Source: Acanthaster planci (Eukaryota; Echinodermata; Asteroidea; Valvatida; Acanthasteridae). Taken from it: 20,802 nt of DNA. The translations under genes were made by a program, and so were the position numbers. Shown here in pieces: positions 12,701-18,659 of this stretch. The stretch is taken from the NCBI RefSeq assembly GCF_001949145.1, contig NW_019091466.1:276865-297666 (forward strand), read 5' to 3'. Within the stretch, counting starts at the first letter, position 1. The number at the start of each line of letters is the position of its first letter. Under the pieces are notes generated by a model. It was not told the DNA's origin and ran no database searches. It saw only the letters and a list, made by a program, of their open reading frames with translations.

Positions 12701-15700
12701 AGCCAAACCAAATCTATTAACCATCCATTTTGGTTAAAATACTAATGCTTTTATGTTATATCATCTTTTTCAAAATAGTGTAAACACCCTCCTCAATGTA
12801 TGAAATTGTGGTTGTTGCTAATAAATATTCAACTGACCTTTTTATACATCAATCAAACTGCCCCTGTATATAAGTATTCATATAATTTGGATTCTTAGCC
12901 AATCAGAGTGCTCCATCCAATTTTTGTAGCAAGCCCCATATGTTGTGCACAAAAGGGCTTGCAGATTGTTCAAGTTGGTAATTGGGCACCACTGGACACA
13001 CATATTGGGGAATGAGGTTGCACTGACCATTCTCGCGTGTTATTAAACTGCATGCCGTACCAGGCGCGTACGCACAACAGGCATATAAATGCTTAGACCA
13101 CCAGATCCCGTTCAAAACTACATGAGTATTCTGCATGGTGCCCAAATTAAAAAACTATGGGCAAATTCACCCCTCTCTATAGGGAATTTACGCACAGTTG
13201 AAGAATTTCAGGCCAAAAATTCCATAAAGCTGTTTTCCGATTGTGAGAAAAATGGTCAATTTATTTAATATGGCCCATGTAGATTCAAAACAATGCAGTT
13301 GCAACATTTGAAAAGAAAAGAACCAAAGAACAAAAGGGTGAACGTAGTTTGGGAGCACGTGTAAACAAATACAGGCAGTGTGAGTGGATTCTGCGTAATG
13401 CCCACTGAACTTGGTGCCATCCATCATTTTACCCATTGTTCGCACTCTGTGAAGTCTATTGTAGGCACCATTCAAGTACAGGTAGTTGCTGAAAGGGAGC
13501 CAGATACTTATGTGAGTTATAATTACCCATTGATTTCTGTATCACTTATGTAGGTAAGGCACTGATGTACATCTGTAGGCAAATAAGACCAAGGGTAGGC
13601 GGAAACTTGTGTCCAGCTTTCCCCCATTCTCTCCCCATTTGTCCCTCTGCCTATTAGCCCTGTGGATGGTGAGAGAGCGTGTGAGGGTGTAGACTTCCAC
13701 CAAAATGGATCTGCATTTTGGGCTCTAATGGCTAGACCACTCACAGATGCTGGTTGAGACTGACCCAGGCAGTTATCAGGGATAATTCTGCTACACCATT
13801 TCAACTCCTTCAATAAACAATGACACAAGTTGGATTTTCTGACATTAAAGTGCTTTAATGTAGAAGCTTAGTGGAATTTCTTGTGAAATATTATTTCATG
13901 AAACTTTGATTTTCAACTAAAGAGGTTTACATAAGACTGGGTTTTTCTTGATCAATTTTCTGTCGAACGTTAACGGTAAGGATGTGACACTTTACAATTT
14001 TTCTGCATTTGTTCTCCTATTTTTAGTGTCGTTTGTGTTTTTCTATATGTTATTAGTATTCTTTTATTTACATTGTCATTAAATTACACTTGCCCCATCT
14101 AATCACTTCTTGTTTATTACATCAAACACAAAACCTTGCATTTTCCCCCCAAACCAGAATTCTCTGTGACTTTCTTCAAGATAGTACAGTGTAAAACTTG
14201 GTAAAAAGATGGTACAAGATAACACTTTGCAACTTTTCACAAACAACCCTTAATCCCTAGATATTTGTAACTTTGTTAAGTTTAATGGTATGATGACATC
14301 ATTGGGCATCATATTATGATTGATTTAAGCTGGAAAAGGGCTTCATTTGTTCATATATAACTCCAGCAAACAGCCAAGTAAAGGCTTCGTACTTTGCACA
14401 TCACATGTTGATAAATTTGGGTTTTTTTTGTTCTTTCCAAGTTGCACGGCTTTTCCCTTTGGAGTTACCATCTACATGTATCTGCAAACTCGAAATGCCA
14501 CCCCCCCCAAAAAATAAAATTATTAAGCAGTATCTTTCAAATAATAAGCATGAAAAGTTGATGGCAAATGCATATAGATTTGTGATATAATAACGGCGTC
14601 AGATATCAAACTACAAGCAATTGTTGTCACAAAATTACCAGGTTCTCTGAGCTTTATCTCCTCAACTAAAACAGATGTATTGTTCTTACTTGCACATGTG
14701 AAAGATTCTTGATTGAAAGATTCTAAATTTATAACTTAGCATGCCGACATGACATGTATGTAACTGCAGATCTCCTGCAAATAATCTGTACCATATCTGT
14801 AAGAAGATATTTTGAACTCTTTTACATAACAGCAAGATGGTCATGAGGTGAGGACAGCAACCATTGTCATGATTCTACTAGCAGTTACTTTCTTCTCTGG
14901 GATACTTCTTTTCCTGCTGTACAGACATGGCAAACTCCCTTGCACCAAGCCAAGGTAAATGAGGTTTCTATCATTTGTCAATAGAAGAAGAATTTAAAAG
15001 TTACTGAAAAAAAATTTTTCTGAGGAGATAGAAGAGTGTGTAATTCTTTTCTGAGCTTATTTTAATTTTGATTTTCAAATTTATTAATGTATGGTATATT
15101 TTCAAATTTATTCATGTATGGTGTGTTATAAATTTATTCAAGTTGTGACCCGGTATATCAAAATCAGAAATAAGTCGCAAATTGACTTATTGAGATATGC
15201 ACATGGGCAGAAAAAAATTTCATGAGCTTGCAAAAGGAGCGCATTACAAGTTAGTTGATGGTAACCTCTCATACATACACTTCCAAAATATACAGAAACC
15301 ACCACATCAATTTTTTCATCATTTACCCACATAACCTCTTTACTCGGCCATTATGTAAAACAACGTCAGTGACTAATTCCTGATTGCAATGTACCAGGTC
15401 ACATATGTGGTAGTGTAATAAAGACTGGAGTCAGATTGGCAAGGTAGTTCTTTCCTCGCCTTCCACCTCTGTGGTCTGGGTTCAATTCCCGGCCCGGTCC
15501 ACATGTGGATTGGGTTTTCAGTCCCTACCTGACTCTATGGGTTTTACCCAGACTATTCCTCTAGGGTTTTCCTCCTACCTCTGAAACTGTAACTGCTTTT
15601 TATTGTCTCATCTTAACTAATGTAAGGGTCATATGGTGGCTGCCTGAGGTGCTCTTGTATGCCATCGGCTCAACCCCGTTTCATTGTATTCATTGTTCCA

Positions 15701-16025
15701 TGCTTAATATCTTCATTGCAAAGCACATTTGAACATATCTATATGAAATTTGCGCTTTATAAATGAGTAAGTTATTATTATTCCATTCATTATATCAGTC
15801 GAGTAAAATATCCAGATATGTATACTTACTTGTACATGTAGGAACATGCAGGTGGGAAATTCAACTTGTAAAGAAGTTTAACACTCTTCTTAGTACCCTT
15901 GTTGTATTATGTTTTGATTTTTCAGTTTGCCATCTTACCGCTACTCCCAGCTTAGTAGAGAAGACAGTGTGGACAAAATGGTTAATTTAGAATCACATCC
16001 AACATATCATGACTCCTCAGATGAG
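628..16025 (+). CDS. SORT1: Sortilin (VPS10-domain sorting receptor), 3' half of gene, 8 joined internal exons
   Basis: Type I membrane receptor that sorts cargo between Golgi, cell surface and endosomes. Joining exons 628-733, 3171-3339, 3647-3831, 6304-6487, 9685-9801, 10868-10982, 14833-14954 and 15926-16025 gives 1098 nt, exactly 366 codons with no stop; all seven introns are GT-AG. Order: last blades of the VPS10 propeller (SNDGGYNWT, FSYDEGHCW, NVSIWGF), then exactly ten cysteines spaced as in the sortilin 10CC module (including GYRKIPGDKC), one transmembrane helix and a short tail with YSQL and an acidic cluster. The match runs collinearly with vertebrate sortilin and lacks the PKD/leucine-rich segments of SorCS and the EGF, LDLR and FN3 modules of SORL1, so SORT1 orthology is well supported. 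Four N-glycosylation sequons are visible (NWT, NVS, NET, NLS). The start codon and propeller N-terminus are upstream of the window, and the final exon with the stop is not identified. Confidence 0.93.
734..3170 (+). other. Intron 1, carrying a Ty3/gypsy relic
   Basis: A 2437-bp intron from GTAAGT to TTTTTTATAG. The part from about 888 to 2370 is a decayed retroelement, described separately. The rest (2371-3170) is AT-rich; a short duplication, ACATCTGGCCA, occurs twice near 2837-2862, and nothing else is recognisable. The minus-strand open frames here have no family resemblance. Confidence 0.85.
888..2370 (+). mobile_element. Decayed Ty3/gypsy LTR-retrotransposon fragment (gag, protease, start of RT)
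   Basis: The order of the remains is gag, zinc knuckle, aspartic protease, start of reverse transcriptase, all on the + strand. Gag homology begins near 888; a frame from 956 reads W-K-x-F-x-x-x-Y-E-N-Y-E and is broken by TAA at 1031. Further gag (RDRIILGISDQA type) lies at about 1309-1450 in another frame. A damaged CCHC knuckle (ECKKCRK...NHF) lies at about 1546-1580. The protease active site at 1771-1782 reads DFGA, not the DTGA/DSGA needed for catalysis. The next part, 1845-2160, is open in a different frame and covers the protease end and the linker to RT. A third frame from about 2183 holds the first RT residues before homology ends. No LTRs, integrase or RNase H are seen, so the copy is truncated and certainly inactive. 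It sits in the same orientation as the host gene. Confidence 0.85.
3171..3339 (+). CDS. SORT1: Sortilin exon b: VPS10 propeller with NDGG motif
   Basis: This 169-nt exon lies between the acceptor TTTTTTATAG and the donor GTAAG at 3340. It encodes the segment starting N-V-A-D-A and running through PPDVFVSNDGGYNWTKAL and GPHHYTL to NNGGLL. The S-x-D-G-G-x-x-W motif is an Asp-box-type signature repeated in VPS10 propellers. NWT is a potential N-glycosylation site. It starts with two bases of a Gly codon and ends with two bases (AA) of a Lys codon that the following exon completes with G. An ATG at 3143 lies in the intron and is not a start. Confidence 0.95.
3340..3646 (+). other. Intron 2
   Basis: A 307-bp intron, GTAAG to GGACAG. 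Positions about 3495-3580 hold a degenerate array of GAGTCC/AAGTCC hexamers, a low-complexity patch reminiscent of the GAGACC arrays in the next intron. Nothing else is recognised. Confidence 0.85.
3647..3831 (+). CDS. SORT1: Sortilin exon c: end of VPS10 propeller and first 10CC cysteine
   Basis: This 185-nt exon completes the Lys codon and reads FSYDEGHCW, then the I-T-G-L-x-x-E-P segment, NVSIWGFG and VTIDFSAVL, ending N-E-C. FS-x-D-E-G-x-C-W is another Asp-box-like propeller motif, and the IDF-x-x-x-L-x-x-x-C block closes the propeller and opens the ten-cysteine module in sortilins. NVS is a potential glycosylation site. The exon ends with the first base (T) of the Cys codon just before GTAAGTATA. 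An in-frame read into the intron goes nowhere recognisable. Confidence 0.95.
4974..6011 (+). mobile_element. hAT-like non-autonomous DNA element with GAGACC arrays
   Basis: A perfect 12-bp terminal inverted repeat (ACCAGTGTTGTA at 4974-4985, its complement at 6000-6011) bounds about 1.04 kb. Just inside each end lies a degenerate array of GAGACC/GAGACCGAGACC hexamers, at about 5000-5125 and 5845-5995. Both arrays run mainly in the same orientation. The CAGTGTTGTA terminus resembles hAT superfamily ends, but an 8-bp target duplication was not found, so superfamily assignment is an inference. There is no transposase. Open frames such as 5813-6091 merely translate the hexamer array into Glu-Thr repeats. 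A long internal hairpin is described separately. Confidence 0.65.
5475..5559. repeat. Imperfect hairpin inside the hAT-like element
   Basis: The arm at about 5475-5510 (TGCACACA..., core ACTGGTTCTCGTCCC) pairs with the arm at 5530-5559 (core GGAACGGGAACCAGT, then TGTGTGCGCA). The core has two mismatches and the left arm has about five extra bases in its CA run. The loop is about 20 nt. It lies midway in the element and could be a nested smaller repeat. Confidence 0.6.
6304..6487 (+). CDS. SORT1: Sortilin exon d: 10CC module, cysteines 2-6
   Basis: This 184-nt exon completes the Cys codon (T|GT) and then reads TEADFVEWVPH, KGCLLGLNETF, SLCHLNY, SDPCLCTKDDYEW, ending with TG of the next Cys codon. 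The blocks D-x-x-x-W, G-C-x-L-G-x-x-E-x-F, C-x-C-x-x-x-D-x-x-C are diagnostic of the VPS10 C-terminal domain, which packs against the propeller and closes the ligand-binding tunnel. NET is a potential glycosylation site. The donor is GTAAGTAG at 6488. The antisense open frame over this exon is a shadow. Confidence 0.95.
6488..9684 (+). other. Intron 4
   Basis: A 3197-bp intron, GTAAGT to TTTCCTCAG. It holds a TA-flanked inverted-repeat element at 7051-7457, listed separately. A patch near 6575-6650 is a low-complexity run of GGTT/TTCGG steps. Region 8850-9175 is purine-rich and open for 84 codons on the + strand (8906-9160, Lys-rich), without family resemblance. The remainder shows nothing recognisable; the longest antisense frame (7407-8003) runs across the inverted-repeat element and is not a gene. 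Confidence 0.75.
7051..7457. mobile_element. MITE-like element, 36-bp inverted ends, TA-flanked
   Basis: Positions 7049-7084 and 7424-7459 are inverted copies with 31 of 36 bases matching (TGTGACYTGTCAC at the tips, then ACAAAATGAG). Each tip is flanked by TA, which would fit a Tc1/mariner-type TA target duplication. The enclosed 0.4 kb has no transposase frame, so this would be a non-autonomous copy. Superfamily assignment is inferred from the TA flanks only. Confidence 0.65.
9685..9801 (+). CDS. SORT1: Sortilin exon e: 10CC module, cysteines 7-8
   Basis: This 117-nt exon completes the Cys codon (TG|T) and reads DFGFSRKGESEECEV, then QLDVCINGVKEKIST, matching the C-D-F-G-Y ... C ... L-x-x-C-x-x-G block of sortilins. 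It contains cysteines seven and eight of the ten-cysteine module. The acceptor follows a C/T-rich tract (TTTCCTCAG). The exon ends GG before GTAAG at 9802, leaving two bases of a Gly codon. Confidence 0.94.
9802..10867 (+). other. Intron 5
   Basis: A 1066-bp intron, GTAAG to TCTTTAG. A small inverted pair, AGCTTGTTTAGA near 10433 and TCTAAACCAAGCT near 10512, could form a stem. No gene or transposon family is recognised. Confidence 0.8.
10868..10982 (+). CDS. SORT1: Sortilin exon f: end of 10CC module, GYRKIPGDKC
   Basis: This 115-nt exon completes Gly (GG|A) and reads YRKIPGDKCVKGF, QPVRSMDNLQQQC and ESNLSVEQ. The GYRKIPGDKC block is the most conserved stretch of sortilin and SORL1-type VPS10 receptors. 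The final two cysteines bring the module to exactly ten. NLS is a potential glycosylation site in the juxtamembrane stalk. The exon ends on a complete codon before GTGAG at 10983 (phase 0). Confidence 0.96.
10983..14832 (+). other. Intron 6, largest intron
   Basis: A 3850-bp intron, GTGAG to ACATAACAG. No exon of this or another gene was recognised. A CpG-containing patch at 12196-12237 and a short hairpin at 13842-13861 are noted separately. Stretches near 12880-13150 and 13540-13820 are more GC-rich and look like old interspersed repeats, but no family could be named. Homopolymer runs occur near 14420 (T) and 14500 (C, then A). Confidence 0.75.
13842..13861. repeat. Short perfect-stem hairpin
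   Basis: ACATTAAAG and CTTTAATGT are exact inverted copies separated by TG. It is a short AT-rich palindrome in an intron with no known role. Confidence 0.6.
14833..14954 (+). CDS. SORT1: Sortilin exon g: transmembrane helix
   Basis: This 122-nt exon starts in phase 0 and reads QDGHEVRTA, then a run of about 20 hydrophobic residues (TIVMILLAVTFFSGILLFLL), then YRHGKLPCTKP. The position-specific order, stalk, one helix, basic residues and a juxtamembrane Cys, matches sortilin, where the juxtamembrane Cys is palmitoylated; palmitoylation here is inferred. It ends AG before GTAAAT, the weakest donor of the set. Confidence 0.92.
15144..15403. mobile_element. 260-bp MITE-like element with inverted ends
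   Basis: The ends begin TGTGACC and are inverted copies over about 35 bp (15144-15178 against 15369-15403), with roughly eight mismatches. The right side is followed by TA and the left preceded by GT, so a TA target duplication would need one change. The tips resemble, but are not the same as, those of the element at 7051-7457. There is no coding capacity. Confidence 0.55.
15425..15783 (+). mobile_element. tRNA-derived SINE with L2-like 3' tail
   Basis: A tRNA-like head holds an A-box-like TGGCAAGGTAG at 15437-15447 and a good B box, GGTTCAATTCC, at 15479-15489, the internal RNA polymerase III promoter of such SINEs. A central body with GGGTTTTCAGTCCCTACC and GGTTTTCCTCC follows. The 3' end reads TTTGCGCTTTATAAATGAGT followed by TTATTATTATT, which resembles the tail of L2/CR1-clade LINEs that mobilise such SINEs. 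Exact ends are uncertain; no target duplication was seen. Confidence 0.75.
15926..16025 (+). CDS. SORT1: Sortilin exon h: cytoplasmic tail with YSQL and acidic cluster
   Basis: This 100-nt exon completes Ser (AG|T), reads LPSYRYSQLSRED, continues in frame from SVDKMVN and ends TYHDSSDE. YSQL fits the YxxPhi signal bound by clathrin adaptors. H-D-S-S-D-E matches the acidic, phosphorylatable cluster that in vertebrate sortilin directly precedes a dileucine, the GGA/AP-1 binding signal. The exon ends on a complete Glu codon at a strong donor, GTAAGA, so the dileucine and stop should come from a further exon. Reading through the donor instead adds 18 unrelated codons to a TAG at 16080-16082. Confidence 0.92.
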
Positions 16026-16845
16026 GTAAGAAGTGCCATCTCATCACTCAGACATTTATATTTTAAGAACATAGTAACTTAGCAAAGAAAGTATATGATT
16101 TGCCAGATTTCTTCCTTGGTTGATTTTGGTTGTATAGCGGTTTGAGGCACTTTCAGAAATGAAGACAAATTCCAATTTTTTGGTGCCATATTTCTAGATT
16201 GATTTATTTGGGTACGCTGTCTAGCTGTCAAAACTCTGTGCTGTCAAAAACAAAATGTGTTTATTGACCTTTGACAGGGCAAAGGCAGATCCATTCATCA
16301 AAAACTTTTTGACAATCCACGAGAAAACACATACACGCATAGTATGACTATCACATAGAGCTATCTGTATAGTTCTATGGACTATCATTTGCCTCGTACA
16401 CAGACTTCAATGTTATCTATGTACCACGCATACAAGTTCTGAGAAAGAGAAAGTCAATTGATACCACACGTAAAATCTACTGTACCTACTGCTGGAATGT
16501 GATTGTACGAATGTAGACATTTATTTGTGTAGCAGGGGTGTCACTGCTTGAAGTATTGGAACACTCCAGAGCAGAGCTTTTGTGTATGTGTGTGAGTATG
16601 TAATGTGTAGAGTACAGGGAATACAGCATGTGAAGCTGGCCTCAGGTGTTGGGATATTGGGTCATATGGCCGCCATCGTTCATTTCAAGGCCTGGATTGG
16701 TGCGTACAAGGTTACTGTGGTGTTTTTGTTTTTTTTTTTAAACAAGGAACTAAACACAGACATATCTTATTATTTGCTAAAGACAGGAATATACATGAAT
16801 TTTTTTTCAGATATTTTAGAAATTTCACCAACTCAGGGAATGGAA
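16026..16845 (+). other. Start of final sortilin intron or 3' flank
   Basis: No exon is recognised. The region starts with the donor GTAAGA. An ATG-led frame at 16582-16884 has no family resemblance and only leads into the relic that follows. A T-rich tract lies near 16725-16740. Confidence 0.6.
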
Positions 16846-17880
16846 TATGTGCCAAGTGGTCAGGCTCAAATTTACCTGTTTTAAAACCTGTTTTATCAGA
16901 GGAAATGATCAAACATCTAGCCGTAAGTAAGCACCAACAGGAAGTTTTGGCCAAAGAAACTCATAAACAAGCTTCCTTGTCATTATGGGCAGAACAGGGC
17001 AGAGGACAAATCACAGCTAGTGTCGTGGGGAACTGCATTGGATGTGTAAGAGATGGCTCAGTATCTGGACATTCACAAGTAGTCCAGGTAATGGGCTACT
17101 GTGCTAGTTCCCAGTCAGCAGCCCTCACTTGGGGGCAGCAAAATTAGGATATTGCTGAAAAGCAATACATGCCCACCACCGACTTCATCATAAACACACA
17201 GGCTTTTCATCTAAAGAAACACAACTTTGGATAAATTGGGAATGCCCTTATGTACAGTAGCTGCTTCTCCGAATGGCATTTTGTCATGCAATCCATGTGG
17301 AAGTGGTCTTATAGAAATTAAGAACCCGTACAGTTGCAGAAAATTGTCAGAAGAATTAGCTTGCCAAAACTTAAGCTTTCTGACGAATGAAAATGGTGTA
17401 ATTTGGCTTAAATGCACACACAGTTATTATGTCCAAGTGCAAATCCAGATGTGGACATGCAATTATAAGTGGTGTGATATTGTTGTTAGGACGGTCAGCC
17501 AAAGAGACAATTATTTTGTGTAACATATTGGCTTTGATTTTGACCCCAAGCTTAAGTTGTTTTTTGAGAAAGGCATTGTGGCAGAACTTGCCTCAGGGGC
17601 TGCTGCAGAGGCTGTTAGAGAGCAAGCACTGAAAAGGGTCTTGGAATCTGTTAGACAAGATTACAAGTAACTTTTCAAGTTTGAAGAAAGATTACATGTG
17701 TCCTTGTGGCATTGGCAGAGATGAGTGTAATAGCCAACTTACTAACGTGGAGGATAGTAGTATTGATTGACAGTTGCAGCCACTGGTTCCATTATGTATG
17801 TGCAGAAATTAATGGCAACAAATCTTTCCAGAAAAAGAAGAAAACATTGTGGATTTGTCGTGGAAGAGATAGCAGAAAAA
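16846..17880 (+). pseudogene. Decayed YqaJ-type exonuclease with PHD-like finger (mobile-element relic)
   Basis: YqaJ-family (lambda exonuclease-like, PD-(D/E)xK fold) proteins occur in many copies in marine invertebrate genomes, usually as mobile-element cargo. The frame containing 16905 gives LWAEQGRGQITAS, then VMGYCASSQSAALTWGQQN, hits a TAG at 17145-17147 and continues recognisably (DIAEKQYM) to a TAA near 17231. After a frameshift, 17227-17523 gives ASPNGILSCNPCG, LIEIKNPYS, HSYYVQVQIQM and YKWCDIVVRT, the family's core. Coding-like sequence continues past a stop to about 17670. At 17699 a CPCG pair and, in another frame, DSCSHWFHYVC ... WICRGR resemble a PHD finger (C4HC3). The metal-binding Asp of the family's SPDG motif is Asn here (about 17272), while E-x-K remains. 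At least two PHD cysteines are replaced. Multiple stops and frameshifts make it a pseudogene. It lies on the same strand as sortilin. Confidence 0.75.
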
Positions 17881-18650
17881 TGAAGAATAAGAAACACATG
17901 CATAATAAAATGGCACCTCGTCTGTTAATGTGCTCCCACTTAATCAATACACAACTTGAAAGAAAGTGCCACTTTGCAATTGAAATGAGTTAATAATTAT
18001 TCATTTAGGATGCATGGAATATGGAATACAGCATATTGTTGTTTGGGCTAGTTTATGTGTGAAAGTCCAGTACCTTTACAATAATAAAAGACACAGAACA
18101 ATGTTTTGGCTTCTTACTTGTAGTCTTTCATGTTTGATTCTCACAGTGTGCCTTGAAGAATGTAATACATGTACATATAAACACAGGTCAAGTCTAAACC
18201 GGGAGCTGTTTAAGTCAATGAGACCATCAGACTCACCGGTCATTGTTTTTTAGTTACCTAAATTCTACACTGGAATGTGACAATCTTATTTGAAGTAAGA
18301 TGACCAAAGTGCTTGAACTAATTCAAGCAAATTGTGTTGTGTGTAATCTCAACTTATAAGGAATGATGTGTCCTATATGGGGCACCATACAACTACGACA
18401 ATTAGTGTTGACAACTACATGTAACAATGAAACAAATGGAGCACAGCAGGGTGTCTGGGTCACACTTATTTCTGCAATGGTGACATAAGTACATGTTTAG
18501 TGAAGGCTATTGTTTTAACCTTTGGACCAAAATTACTAGCAACTGCCGAGTGGAAATAAAGACTGGTCTGCTGCTGCCAAGGCCTATCCAAAATTAAATA
18601 AAGACTGCTCGTAACCTGCCGGACTTATAAATTGAATATTACCCTCAAAC
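17881..18650 (+). other. Non-coding stretch between the YqaJ relic and the repeat array
   Basis: AT-rich, with several AATAAA-type hexamers (for example near 18555 and 18594), but no recognisable terminal exon precedes them, so no polyadenylation site is assigned. The frames at 17706-17993 and 18014-18253 show no family beyond the PHD remnant. Confidence 0.5.
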
Positions 18651-18659
18651 TTGTGCATC

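Larger units (their letters stand above)
14955..15925 (+). other. Intron 7, carrying a MITE-like element and a SINE
   Basis: A 971-bp intron, GTAAAT to TTTTTCAG, nearly two thirds of it occupied by two repeats lying almost end to end (15144-15403 and about 15425-15783). The open frame at 15763-15990 runs from the SINE tail into the following exon out of frame and is a shadow. Confidence 0.85.

Noticed and set aside
13540-13830. Possible minus-strand tRNA-like SINE head
   Set aside because: A box-like string is present in the complement, but no convincing B box at the right distance and no LINE-like tail.
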